Shown: positions 28,297-36,809, counted from the first letter of the stretch. The stretch: 64,000 nucleotides of DNA from Modestobacter sp. VKM Ac-2977 (GCF_026968045.1 NZ_JAPVBQ010000005.1:145516-209515), one strand, 5' to 3'. The notes: a model not told the origin generated them from the letters alone. A program made the numbers and translations.

Positions 28297-28306
28297 CAAG
28301 TCTTTG
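28297..28306. promoter_or_regulatory. Possible operator upstream of uxaC
   Basis: CAAGTCTTTG matches the CAAATGTTTG site in front of the importer operon at 8 of 10 positions and has the same CAA/TTG inverted ends. It lies 34 bp upstream of the uxaC start on the minus strand. A shared regulator is inferred. Confidence 0.4.
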
Positions 28307-28354
28307 CCGCCGGTTGCCGTTGCGTCCTGCACCCGCTCGGCGCGGCGTCCTCGC

Positions 28355-29368
28355 TCAGGTCGGAGGGCTGCTCCTGGCCCTGCGGTGCTGGGCGCGCCGC
28401 GGCGCGGTCGAGTCCCGCACCACCAGCCGGGTCGGCACGACCGTGGGCCGGATCTGGTGGCCGGCGCCGCCGTCGATCTGGGCGGCCAACCGCGCCACGG
28501 CCTCACCGCCGAGCCCGCGCAGTGGGATCGCGACCGTCGTCAGGCCCGGCGTGCAGAAGTCCGAACCGAAGATGTTGTCGAAGCCGATGACGCTGACGTC
28601 GGAGGGCACGGCGACGCCCGCGGCCGCCAGCCCCCGCAGCAGCCCGATCGCGAGCAGGTCGTTGTAGGCGATCACTGCGGTGGGGTCGAGCCGGCGCAGT
28701 GCCTGCACCGCGCTGACGCCGCCGTCGACGGTCGGGGGGAAGGGGCCCACCCGCACCGCGCGCATCTCCAGCTCGTAGGTCGCCTCCCGCAGGGCGCGCC
28801 ACCGGACCCCGTCGGCCCAGGAGGCCTCGGGGCCGGCGACGTAGGTGATGGTGGTGTGGCCGAGGTCGGCGAGGTGCTCGACGGCTCGGCGGATCCCGCG
28901 GGCGTTGTCAGCGACCACACTGTGCACCCCGGTGACCGCGCGGTTGCAGACCACGACGGGGAGCTGCTGGGCGACGAGCCGGATCGAGGCGTCCGACATC
29001 CGGGTGCCGGCCAGCAGCAGGCCGTCGACCGCGGTCAGCGAGCGGTCGATGCCGTCCCGTTCCTTGCGTGCCGACTCCTGCGCGTCGGTGAGCAGGGTCA
29101 TCCAGTCACGCTCGGTGGCGGCGGCCTCGGCTCCGCGGATGAGGGGGAAGTACACCGGGTTGGTGACGTCGGACACGACCAGCCCGATCATCCCCGTCTG
29201 CCCGGTGACCGTGCGCAGCGACAGCGGGGTCGCGCGATAGCCGAGCCGCTCCGCGGCCTCCTTGATCCGCTCCGCCGTCGCCGCGCTCACGCGGCCGGGG
29301 CGGGAGAAGGCACGCGACACCGTCGATGCCGCCACACCGCACTCCCGGGCGACGTCGTTGATGGTCAC
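28355..29368 (-). CDS. LacI-family transcriptional regulator
   Basis: A 337-residue LacI/GalR repressor. The N-terminal helix-turn-helix reads TINDVARECGVAASTVSRAF, followed by the hinge helix region AERLGYRATPLS (about 40-55). A periplasmic-binding-protein-like effector domain follows, with GLVVSDVTNPVYFPL, TYVAGP and VIGFDN motifs (about 60-325). The tail is Arg-rich. GTG 29368 has AAGGG 5 nt upstream. It heads the glucuronate operon and is the best candidate to control that operon and the divergent importer/esterase promoters. The inducer is probably a xylo-oligosaccharide or uronate, which is inference. Confidence 0.9.
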   Translation of the reverse strand: MTINDVARECGVAASTVSRAFSRPGRVSAATAERIKEAAERLGYRATPLSLRTVTGQTGMIGLVVSDVTNPVYFPLIRGAEAAATERDWMTLLTDAQESARKERDGIDRSLTAVDGLLLAGTRMSDASIRLVAQQLPVVVCNRAVTGVHSVVADNARGIRRAVEHLADLGHTTITYVAGPEASWADGVRWRALREATYELEMRAVRVGPFPPTVDGGVSAVQALRRLDPTAVIAYNDLLAIGLLRGLAAAGVAVPSDVSVIGFDNIFGSDFCTPGLTTVAIPLRGLGGEAVARLAAQIDGGAGHQIRPTVVPTRLVVRDSTAPRRAQHRRARSSPPT

Positions 29369-29682
29369 GGCACCCTTGCCCTGCTCGCTGACGGCCGTCC
29401 TCCCGTCCTCGTCGTCGTCCGGCGCCCCCTGGGCGGCCGGGTCCCCCGGGTGTGGCCCGCGATGCTACGTCGACACGCCGGTGAGATGGCCGCGCCCCGG
29501 CTCGCCGTGGCTCCCACCCGGACCCGGGACGCCGTGCGCCGGTCGCCCACCCGGCCCCGGCCCCGGTGTGCCACCCGGCGCGCCGGCTGTGGAACCGGCC
29601 CCGGTCCATCAGCAGGTCTCGTTCTGCTCACCCGCGCGCCACCCTCTTGACAGGTGTTTGTAAGGACGGTTGCCTAACAAAT
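29369..29682. other. Divergent intergenic region, LacI / ROK regulators
   Basis: 314 bp without a credible gene between two divergent regulator genes. Apart from the promoter and operator near its right end (29647-29681), it is ordinary GC-rich sequence. I could not identify a convincing promoter for the LacI gene. Confidence 0.4.
29647..29681 (+). promoter_or_regulatory. ROK gene promoter with palindromic operator
   Basis: A consensus -35 box TTGACA lies at 29647-29652. Just downstream, TTTGTAAGG (29657-29665) and CCTAACAAA (29673-29681) form an inverted repeat with one mismatch in nine and a 7-nt spacer. The repeat fills the -10 region and touches the GTG start at 29683, so binding would block transcription. 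The -10 itself is weak (TGCCTA or TAACAA). Autoregulation by the ROK protein is inferred. Confidence 0.6.
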
Positions 29683-30861
29683 GTGACCGCCGTCGCAGAC
29701 ACCCCGCAGCACCGCCGAGCGCTGCGCTCGACCGCCAAGGTGCTGCCCGAGCACGCCCGGGCGAGCAACCGGTCGATGGTGCTCCAGCTGCTCTTCCACG
29801 CCGGGCCGCGGTCACGGGCCGAGCTGGCCCGGGCGACCGGGCTGACCCGGGTGACGATCTCGGACCTCGTGTCCTCCCTGCTCGCCCAGGGTCTGGTCAC
29901 CGAGCTGGGGCAGCAGGCCGACGGCAAGGTCGGCAAGCCGGGCACGCTGGTCGGCCTGGACGCCGAGGCCTTCCAGATCGTCGCCGTCGACCTGGCCGAC
30001 GACGAACTGGTGCACGGTGCCGTGCTCGACCTGTCCGGTGCCGTCCAGGAGCGCCGGACGGCGGCGGTCGGCGGCCGCACCGGCGCCGCGGCGGTCGAGG
30101 TGCTGCTGGGCCTGTGCCGGGAGCTCGTCGCGGCGACCACGCGCCCGGTGCTCGGGGTGGGGGTGGGCTCCCCGGGCGTCATCGACCCCTCCGGCCGCGT
30201 GCTGCAGGCCCCCAACCGCGGCTGGTACGACCTGCCGCTCGCCGAGCAGCTGAGCGCCGCGCTGGAGCTGCCGGTGCACGTGGCCAACGACGCGGACACC
30301 GCGGCCCTCGGCGAGTTCACCTGGGGCGGCGCCTCCGGCAACGGCCTGCTGGTGCTCACCGTCGGCGGTGGCGTGGGCGCCGGCATCGTGCTGGACGGCG
30401 CCCTCGTCCAGGGCAACGAGCACGCCGCCGGAGAGCTCGGGCACGTCACCGCCCTCGACGAGCGCGACGAGCACGACCAGGCCCCGCTCGGCCGCCCCGA
30501 GCCCTGCGCCTGCGGCCGCCGCGGCTGCCTGGAGACGGTGCTGTCCGTGCCGGCGATGCGCCGGCGGATCGCCGGGCTCGACCCCGCCGCCACCGACGCC
30601 GCACTGGCCTCGGTCGGGCGTCGGCTGGGGATCGTGCTGGCCCCCGTGGTCAGCGCCCTGAACCTCTCCGAGGTCGTGCTCTGCGGCCCGGGGGAGCTGT
30701 TGGGTGGGCCGCTGCGTGACGCGGCGCTGGCCACCCTGCGCGAACGCACCATCCCGGTCGTCAGCAGCCACGTCCAGCTGCGGATGACCTCGCTCGGCGA
30801 GCACGGCGCCCTGTCCGGGGCCGCCGTGCTCGTGCTGTCCGGTCAGCTCGGGGTCACGTGA
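29683..30861 (+). CDS. ROK-family transcriptional repressor
   Basis: A 392-residue ROK regulator. The N-terminal winged helix-turn-helix occupies about residues 25-75 (SRAELARATGLTRVTISDLV). The C-terminal ROK sugar-binding domain has GVGSPGVID, NDADTAALGE and TVGGGVGAGIV blocks. The zinc motif CACGRRGCLE lies at about 281-290. GTG 29683 is preferred. It has no Shine-Dalgarno and lies within a few bases of the promoter, so the mRNA may be leaderless or nearly so. It precedes an importer, a ROK kinase and a GH3 hexosaminidase, and probably represses them in response to a GlcNAc-type sugar. Confidence 0.88.
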   Translation: MTAVADTPQHRRALRSTAKVLPEHARASNRSMVLQLLFHAGPRSRAELARATGLTRVTISDLVSSLLAQGLVTELGQQADGKVGKPGTLVGLDAEAFQIVAVDLADDELVHGAVLDLSGAVQERRTAAVGGRTGAAAVEVLLGLCRELVAATTRPVLGVGVGSPGVIDPSGRVLQAPNRGWYDLPLAEQLSAALELPVHVANDADTAALGEFTWGGASGNGLLVLTVGGGVGAGIVLDGALVQGNEHAAGELGHVTALDERDEHDQAPLGRPEPCACGRRGCLETVLSVPAMRRRIAGLDPAATDAALASVGRRLGIVLAPVVSALNLSEVVLCGPGELLGGPLRDAALATLRERTIPVVSSHVQLRMTSLGEHGALSGAAVLVLSGQLGVT

Positions 30862-30953
30862 CGACCCCGAGCCGACCCTCGCACGTCGGGAGAGCACGCC
30901 CCCCTGGAACGGCGCTGTCCGGCACCGTCCGCGCATCGGGAAGGAACCCCAAC

Positions 30954-32291
30954 ATGAAGAGGGTACGCACGAGAGGCCTGGCGGCCCTGGCCGTCGGGAT
31001 GCTGGCGCTGACCGCCTGTGGCGGTGGCGAGGACGCCGCCGACGCCGGCGGTGAGAGCGGTGGTGAGCTGCGGTTGTGGCTGGCCGGCTCCGACACCCCG
31101 CAGGACCTCCGCGACTATCTGGTCGAGACCTTCGAGGAGCAGCACCCCGACTCCACGCTGGTGATCGAGGAGCAGGACTGGAACGGGCTCGTCCCGCGGC
31201 TGCAGACGGCGCTGACGTCGGAGAGCCAGACCCCGGACCTGGTCGAGATCGGCAACACGCAGAGTCCGACGTTCACCTACGCCGGCGCCTTCAGCGACAT
31301 CACCGACATGTACGAGGAACTGGGCGGCGACGACCTGTTGCAGGGCTTCGTCGACGCCGGCACGGTCGACGACACGCTGTACGCGGTGCCCTACTACTCC
31401 GGTGCCCGCGCGGTCTTCTACAACAAGGAGCTCTTCGCCGCCGCCGGGGTCGAGGTGCCCACCACCCTGGCCGAGTTCACCGAGGTCGCGCAGACGCTCC
31501 AGCAGGCCAACCCGACCGGGGCGCCGAGCTTCTCCGGGTTCTGGCTGCCCGGTCAGGACTGGTACAACGGCGTCGCCTGGCTGAACAGCCACGGCGGCGA
31601 GCTGGCCGTCGAGGACGGCGGCGAGTGGACCGGTGCGCTGTCCAGCCCCGAGTCGCAGGAGGGGCTGGCCGAGGTCCAGGAGCTGTTCACCACGGCCACC
31701 AGCGCACCGCGGGACGCCGACTCCAACGAGCCGTGGATCGCGTTCAACAACGGTGAGGCGGCGATGTTCTCCGCCCCGACCTGGGCCCGGTGGAGCATCG
31801 ACCTGCCCGAGTGCAACAAGGGCGTGGCCGCGGACGACGAGTCCGAGGCGGCGAAGGCGCTGCTGGCCGAGCAGCAGGCGTGCAACGAGGAGAAGACCGG
31901 CATCTTCGCCCTCCCCGGTCTGGAGGAGGGCTCGGTCGCACCGGTGTTCGCCGGCGGCTCGAACATCGGCATCCCGGCGAAGTCGGGCAACCAGGAGCTG
32001 GCCCGGGACCTGCTGCGGATCATCTTCAGCCCCGAGTACCAGACGATGCTGGCCGAGAACGGGCTGATCCCCGGCAACACCGAGTACGCCGACGCGCTCG
32101 GCGACGACGTCTACTCCCAGGTGGCGCTGGCCGCTGCGGTCGACGCCGAGCTCACGCCGCCGGCCGAGAAGTGGGCCGACGTCGAGGGCGCCCGGATCCT
32201 GGAGGACCTCTTCCAGGAGATCGCCAGCGGCACCGACCCGGCCACGGCCGCGGCGGAGGCGGACCAGCTGATCACCGACACGCTCAACTGA
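30954..32291 (+). CDS. Sugar ABC transporter substrate-binding lipoprotein (family 1)
   Basis: A 445-residue binding protein with a lipoprotein signal peptide (MKRVRTRG, a hydrophobic core and lipobox LTAC at about residues 19-22). The mature domain has the family 1 fold, with YSGARAVFYNKELF and GGSNIGIPAKSGN segments. GGAAGGA precedes ATG 30954. The downstream permeases, ROK kinase and N-acetylhexosaminidase suggest a GlcNAc-containing disaccharide, such as a chitobiose- or peptidoglycan-derived sugar. The ligand is inference. Confidence 0.9.
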   Translation: MKRVRTRGLAALAVGMLALTACGGGEDAADAGGESGGELRLWLAGSDTPQDLRDYLVETFEEQHPDSTLVIEEQDWNGLVPRLQTALTSESQTPDLVEIGNTQSPTFTYAGAFSDITDMYEELGGDDLLQGFVDAGTVDDTLYAVPYYSGARAVFYNKELFAAAGVEVPTTLAEFTEVAQTLQQANPTGAPSFSGFWLPGQDWYNGVAWLNSHGGELAVEDGGEWTGALSSPESQEGLAEVQELFTTATSAPRDADSNEPWIAFNNGEAAMFSAPTWARWSIDLPECNKGVAADDESEAAKALLAEQQACNEEKTGIFALPGLEEGSVAPVFAGGSNIGIPAKSGNQELARDLLRIIFSPEYQTMLAENGLIPGNTEYADALGDDVYSQVALAAAVDAELTPPAEKWADVEGARILEDLFQEIASGTDPATAAAEADQLITDTLN

Positions 32292-32312
32292 CCGCCTGAC
32301 CCCGCTCGCCGG

Positions 32313-32328
32313 GGGCGCGACCGCGCCC
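32313..32328 (+). terminator. Short hairpin after binding-protein gene
   Basis: GGGCGCG-AC-CGCGCCC, a perfect 7-bp stem 22 nt after the stop codon and upstream of the permease genes. It is a weak internal hairpin that may reduce read-through into the permeases. Confidence 0.35.
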
Positions 32329-32405
32329 GCCCGCCGTCCGGCGCCAGCGCGCCGCGATCGCGTCCCCCGGCCCGGCCCGGTCCTGCCCGGATCCAGGAGC
32401 CCGCC

Positions 32406-33395
32406 ATGTCCGCGCCACCCGCACCCGCCGCGACCGCACCGGCCCCGCCCCGCACGTCCGCCCCGACGACGGGGAGCAGCTCCGCGACCCCGCCGCGCCG
32501 CCGCCGTCGGCCGCTCCGCTCCCGCCTGGGGCCCTACCTCCTGCTCATCCCGGCCCTGGTCCCGCTCGGGGTGGGCCTGGGCTACCCGCTGGTCCGCCAG
32601 TTCGTCTTCTCCTTCCAGGAGTACGGCCTGGCCCAGCAGTTCGGCCGGCCGGCCGAGTGGGTCGGCCTGGACAACTACGTCACCCTGCTCTCCGACCCCT
32701 ACGTCTGGGGGGTGATCGCCCGGTCGATCGCCTTCTGCCTGGTCAACGCCGCGCTGACCATGGCGCTGGGCATCGCGCTGGCGGTGCTGATGACCAAGGT
32801 CGGCCGGGCCGCCCGGATCACCCTGCAGGTCGGCATGCTGCTGGCCTGGGGCACGCCGGTGCTGGCCACGATGACCGTCTGGCAATGGCTGTTCGACTCC
32901 CAGTACGGCGTCGTCAACTGGGTGCTGGCCGGGCCGCTGGGGATGGAGGGGCAGCGCGGCCACTCCTGGCTGATCGAGCCGCTGTCCTTCTACGCGGTGG
33001 CCACGGTGATCGTGGTCTGGATGAGCGTGCCGTTCGTCGTCTTCACCGTCTACGCCGGGCTGCTGCAGGTGCCCGAGGAGTGCATGGAGGCCGCCCAGCT
33101 GGACGGGGCGAGCAGCTGGCAGCGGCTGTGGCGGCTGGCGCTCCCGATGATCAAGCCGGTGCTCTTCGTGGTGGCCCTGCTCCAGGTGATCTGGGACCTG
33201 CGGGTGTTCACCCAGATCCACGTGCTGCAGCGGGCCGGTGCGCCGACCCGGGAGACCCACCTGCTGGGCACCTACATCTACTCGCTGTCCAAGGAGTTCT
33301 CGATGGCCGGGGCGATGGCCACGATCATGCTGGTGATCACGCTGGCGCTGACCGTCTTCTACATCCGCCGGATGCTGCGCGAGGACGAGGCATGA
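32406..33395 (+). CDS. Sugar ABC transporter permease, MalF/DasB type
   Basis: A 329-residue permease. A Pro/Ala/Arg-rich N-terminus is followed by six hydrophobic helices starting at about residue 42 (LGPYLLLIPALVPLGVGL). The EAA loop MEAAQLDGASSWQRLWRLAL lies at about 227-246. AGGAG precedes ATG 32406. Its stop overlaps the next permease start (ATGA), giving a 1:1 pair. Confidence 0.92.
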   Translation: MSAPPAPAATAPAPPRTSAPTTGSSSATPPRRRRRPLRSRLGPYLLLIPALVPLGVGLGYPLVRQFVFSFQEYGLAQQFGRPAEWVGLDNYVTLLSDPYVWGVIARSIAFCLVNAALTMALGIALAVLMTKVGRAARITLQVGMLLAWGTPVLATMTVWQWLFDSQYGVVNWVLAGPLGMEGQRGHSWLIEPLSFYAVATVIVVWMSVPFVVFTVYAGLLQVPEECMEAAQLDGASSWQRLWRLALPMIKPVLFVVALLQVIWDLRVFTQIHVLQRAGAPTRETHLLGTYIYSLSKEFSMAGAMATIMLVITLALTVFYIRRMLREDEA

Positions 33396-34300
33396 CCGCC
33401 GTCGTCCCGCCGCCGTCCACCGCCGTGCCCGCCCGCGCCCAGGTGGTGCCCAACCGGCGCCGGCCCCGGCGCCGGGCCACCGCGGCCCGCTGGCTGCTGG
33501 GGGCGCTGGCGGTGCTGGTCGCGCTGGCCTGGGTCTTCCCGGTCTACTGGATGATCAACAGCGCGTTCCTGCCGACCAACCGGCTGCGCACCCCGGAGCC
33601 GTCGTTCCTGCCCTTCGGCGGCACCCTGTCCAACTTCCGCCGGGTGCTCACCGACCCGTCGTTCTACGACGCCTTCAAGGTCTCCCTCGCCGTCACCGGG
33701 CTGACCCTGGCCGCCGCGATCCTCTTCGCCTTCGTCGCGGCGCTGGCGATCAGCCGGTTCCGCTTCCGGGGCCGCAAGAGCTTCGTCGTGACGGTGCTGG
33801 TCGTGCAGATGATCCCGGCCGAGGGGCTGTTCATCTCGCAGTACCAGATGCTGGACACCTGGCACCTGGTCAACTCGGTGCTGGGCCTCTCGATCGTCTA
33901 CGTCGCCGCCGTGCTGCCGTTCACCATCTGGATGCTGCGCGGCTTCGTCAGCGGCGTGCCGATCGAGCTGGAGGAGGCCGCGATGATGGACGGCCTGTCC
34001 CGCACCGGCGCGTTCTTCCGGATCACCTTCCCGCTGCTCGCCCCCGGGCTGGTCGCCTCCGGTGTCTACGGGTTCCTGCAGGCCTGGAACGAGTACACCC
34101 TCGCGCTGGTCGTGATGACCGACCCGGCCGAGCGCACCCTCCCGCTGTGGCTGCAGGGCCTGGTCGAGGCCAACCGGGCGACCGACTGGGGCGTGGTCAT
34201 GGCCGGCGCGGCGCTGATCACCGTGCCGGTCATCGCGTTCTTCCTGTTCGTCCAGCGGCGGATGAGCTCCGGTCTGGTGGCCGGGGCGGTGAAGGGGTGA
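33392..34300 (+). CDS. Sugar ABC transporter permease, MalG/DasC type
   Basis: A 302-residue permease, the partner of the preceding one. An Arg-rich N-terminus and a first helix at about residues 35-52 precede the EAA loop EEAAMMDGLSRTGAFFRITF (about 193-212). The C-terminus is QRRMSSGLVAGAVKG, as in MalG-like proteins. The start is ATG 33392 in an ATGA overlap. Its own stop overlaps the ROK kinase start (GTGA), so the operon is tightly coupled. No ATPase gene is adjacent. Confidence 0.92.
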   Translation: MTAVVPPPSTAVPARAQVVPNRRRPRRRATAARWLLGALAVLVALAWVFPVYWMINSAFLPTNRLRTPEPSFLPFGGTLSNFRRVLTDPSFYDAFKVSLAVTGLTLAAAILFAFVAALAISRFRFRGRKSFVVTVLVVQMIPAEGLFISQYQMLDTWHLVNSVLGLSIVYVAAVLPFTIWMLRGFVSGVPIELEEAAMMDGLSRTGAFFRITFPLLAPGLVASGVYGFLQAWNEYTLALVVMTDPAERTLPLWLQGLVEANRATDWGVVMAGAALITVPVIAFFLFVQRRMSSGLVAGAVKG

Positions 34301-35277
34301 CCGCGCTGTCGGCTGGTGAGGGCGGGTGCACGGTCGGGTTGGACATCGGCGGCACCAAGGTGCTCGGGGTGCTGCTGGACGACGCGGCGACGGTGCGGGC
34401 CAGCGTGCGGGTCCCCAGCCGGCCGGGCACCGAGGGCGTGGTCGGGGCCGCGGCCGAGGTCGTGGCGCGGCTGTGCCGCACCGCCGGCATCCCCCCGGGC
34501 GAGCTGACCGGGGTCGGCGCCGGGGTGCCCGGCCTGGTCGCCCCGCTGACCGGTGAGGTCTCCCACGCGGTGAACCTGGGCATCTCCGACGAGCCGGTCG
34601 CGCTGGCCCCGCTGCTGGCCGACCGGCTGGGCGGTGTGCCGGTGACCGTGGAGAACGACCTGAACGTCGCCGCCGTCGGCGCGGCCCGGGTGCTCGGCCT
34701 GCGGGGCGACCTGGCCTTCCTCTCCCTGGGCACCGGGGTGGCCGCCGGGCTGCTGCTCGGCGGGGAGCTGCGGCGCGGCCACCGCGGCGGCGCCGGGGAG
34801 ATCGGGCACATCCCGTACGACCCGGCGGGCCCGCGCTGCCCGTGTGGTCAGCGGGGCTGCCTGGAGCTCTACGCCTCCGGGGCGGCGCTGGGCGCGGCCT
34901 GGCCCAGCCGCACCGGTCGGCCCGCCGCCGTGGAGGTGTTCGGGGCGGCCGCTGCCGGGGACGCCGCCGCCGTGCGGGTCCGGGACGCCTTCGCCGGGGC
35001 GGTCGCCGCCGCCGTCCGGCTGCTGGTGCTCACCTGCGACGTCGAGCACGTGGTGCTCGGGGGTGGGGTCGCCGAGGTCGGTGCCCCGCTGATGGCGGCG
35101 GTGGCGCTCCAGTGCCGGCGGCAGGCCTCCGGATCGCCGTTCCTGGACAGCCTGCAGATCGCCGACCGGGTCCAGCTGGTGCCCGACGGGGTGCCGGTGG
35201 CCCCGATCGGGGCCGCGCTCGCGGTGCGGGACCGGGCCGCCGCCGGCGGACGCCGCCCGGTGCCCACCCCGTCGTGA
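34297..35277 (+). CDS. ROK-family sugar kinase
   Basis: A 326-residue kinase without a helix-turn-helix. The N-terminal phosphate-binding motif is LDIGGTKVLGVLL (about residue 15). Later come VENDLNVAAVG, SLGTGVAAGLLLGG and the ROK zinc motif CPCGQRGCLE (about 186-195). The family contains glucokinase, N-acetylglucosamine kinase and related enzymes. With a downstream N-acetylhexosaminidase, GlcNAc is the most likely substrate, which is inference. GTG 34297 overlaps the permease stop. Confidence 0.88.
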   Translation: MTALSAGEGGCTVGLDIGGTKVLGVLLDDAATVRASVRVPSRPGTEGVVGAAAEVVARLCRTAGIPPGELTGVGAGVPGLVAPLTGEVSHAVNLGISDEPVALAPLLADRLGGVPVTVENDLNVAAVGAARVLGLRGDLAFLSLGTGVAAGLLLGGELRRGHRGGAGEIGHIPYDPAGPRCPCGQRGCLELYASGAALGAAWPSRTGRPAAVEVFGAAAAGDAAAVRVRDAFAGAVAAAVRLLVLTCDVEHVVLGGGVAEVGAPLMAAVALQCRRQASGSPFLDSLQIADRVQLVPDGVPVAPIGAALAVRDRAAAGGRRPVPTPS

Positions 35278-35321
35278 CCGGTCCGGCGGCACCCCCTTCC
35301 CCCGACGAGGAGCACCAGAGC

Positions 35322-36809
35322 ATGTCCACCGAGCACCACAGCACGACCGACCTGGACCGGCTGGTGAACGCCTGTCTCATGCCGGGCTTCACCGGTGCGA
35401 CGCTCCCCGCCTGGGTCGCCGACGCACTGGCCGACGGCCTGGCCGGGGTCTGCCTGTACGGCCAGAACCTCACCGGCGAGGGCCCGCCGGTGGCCGAGCG
35501 GGTCGCGGCGATCACCGCGGCGGCCCGGGCCGTGCGCGGCGACGTGCTGGTGGCGCTGGACGAGGAGGGCGGGGACGTGACCCGCCTGGAGTACACGGTC
35601 GGCAGCAGCTGGCCGGGCAACGCCGCCCTCGGCGTGGTCGACGACGAGGCGGTCACCTTCGCGGTGGCCGCCGGGATCGGCGCCCAGCTGCGCCGGGTCG
35701 GGGTGGACGTCGACCTCGCGCCGTCGGTGGACGTCAACAGCGACGTCGCCAACCCGGTCATCGGCGTCCGCTCGTTCGGCGCAGACCCTGCGCTGGTCGC
35801 CCGGCACGGGGTGGCCTACGTGCAGGGGCTGCGGGCCGCCGGCGTCGCCGCCGCCGCGAAGCACTTCCCCGGGCACGGGGCGACCACGGTCGACTCGCAC
35901 CTCGGCCTGCCGGTCATCGATGCTGATGAGGCCACCTTCCGGGAGCGCGAGCTGCCGCCCTTCGCCGCCGCCGTCCGGGCCGGGGTGGACCTGGTCATGA
36001 CGGCGCACGTCGTCTTCCCCGCACTGGACACCGCGCCGGCCACGCTGAGCCGCCGGCTGCTGGTCGACGTGCTCCGCGGCGAGCTGGGCTTCACCGGCGT
36101 CGTGGTCACCGATGCCCTGGACATGGCCGGGGTCCGGGCCGCACACGGGCTGGCCGGGGCGGCCGTGCTCTCCCTGGCCGCCGGTGCCGACCTGCTGCTG
36201 CTGGGTGCCGAGGACGGCGAGGAGCACTGCGCGGCGATCCGGGCGGCGGTGCGGGCGGCCCTCGCCGACGGCACGTTGCCCGCGGCCCGGCTGCGCGACG
36301 CCGCGGCCCGGGTGACCGCGCTGCGGCAGCGGCTGGCCGACGTCGAGCGCCCCGAGCCCCCGGCGACCGACCCGGACACCGGGCGGGCCGCTGCCCGGGC
36401 CGCCCTCCAGCCGCGTGGCGTCGCGCCGCTGAGCGGGCCGGCGGTCGTGGCCGAGCTGCGCGCCGAGACGAACCTGGCGGTCGGGGACGCCGCCTGGAGC
36501 CTGGCCCAGCCGCTGGCCGAGGACGGCCTGCTGGCCGGGCTGCAGACGGTGACCGAGGGCGGGGTCACTGCAGAGGAGGTGGCCGCCTCGGCGACCGGCC
36601 GGCCGCTGGTGGTCGCCGTCCGCGACGCCTACCGCAGCCCCTGGCAGACCGCGTGGCTCGACCGGCTCCTCCGGGCCCGGCCCGACGCGGTCCTGGTCGC
36701 GCTGGGCATGTCGGTCGACGCCGAGCGGGCGCCGGGGCCGGCGGTCGCGGCGCACGGTGCCGCCCGGGCGGTCACCCGGGCGGTCGCCGACCTGCTCCAC
36801 GGCGACTGA
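35322..36809 (+). CDS. nagZ: Beta-N-acetylhexosaminidase, GH3 (NagZ-like)
   Basis: A 495-residue GH3 enzyme that removes terminal beta-GlcNAc. The NagZ signature KHFPGHGATTVDSHLGLP (about residues 180-197) supplies the Asp/His general acid pair typical of this subfamily. The nucleophile Asp lies in VVTDALDMAG (about 262). A C-terminal domain of about 150 residues resembles the second GH3 domain. No signal peptide is present, so it would act in the cytoplasm on imported chito-oligosaccharides or GlcNAc-MurNAc fragments. GAGGAG precedes ATG 35322. It is the last gene of the ROK-regulated operon. Confidence 0.88.
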   Translation: MSTEHHSTTDLDRLVNACLMPGFTGATLPAWVADALADGLAGVCLYGQNLTGEGPPVAERVAAITAAARAVRGDVLVALDEEGGDVTRLEYTVGSSWPGNAALGVVDDEAVTFAVAAGIGAQLRRVGVDVDLAPSVDVNSDVANPVIGVRSFGADPALVARHGVAYVQGLRAAGVAAAAKHFPGHGATTVDSHLGLPVIDADEATFRERELPPFAAAVRAGVDLVMTAHVVFPALDTAPATLSRRLLVDVLRGELGFTGVVVTDALDMAGVRAAHGLAGAAVLSLAAGADLLLLGAEDGEEHCAAIRAAVRAALADGTLPAARLRDAAARVTALRQRLADVERPEPPATDPDTGRAAARAALQPRGVAPLSGPAVVAELRAETNLAVGDAAWSLAQPLAEDGLLAGLQTVTEGGVTAEEVAASATGRPLVVAVRDAYRSPWQTAWLDRLLRARPDAVLVALGMSVDAERAPGPAVAAHGAARAVTRAVADLLHGD

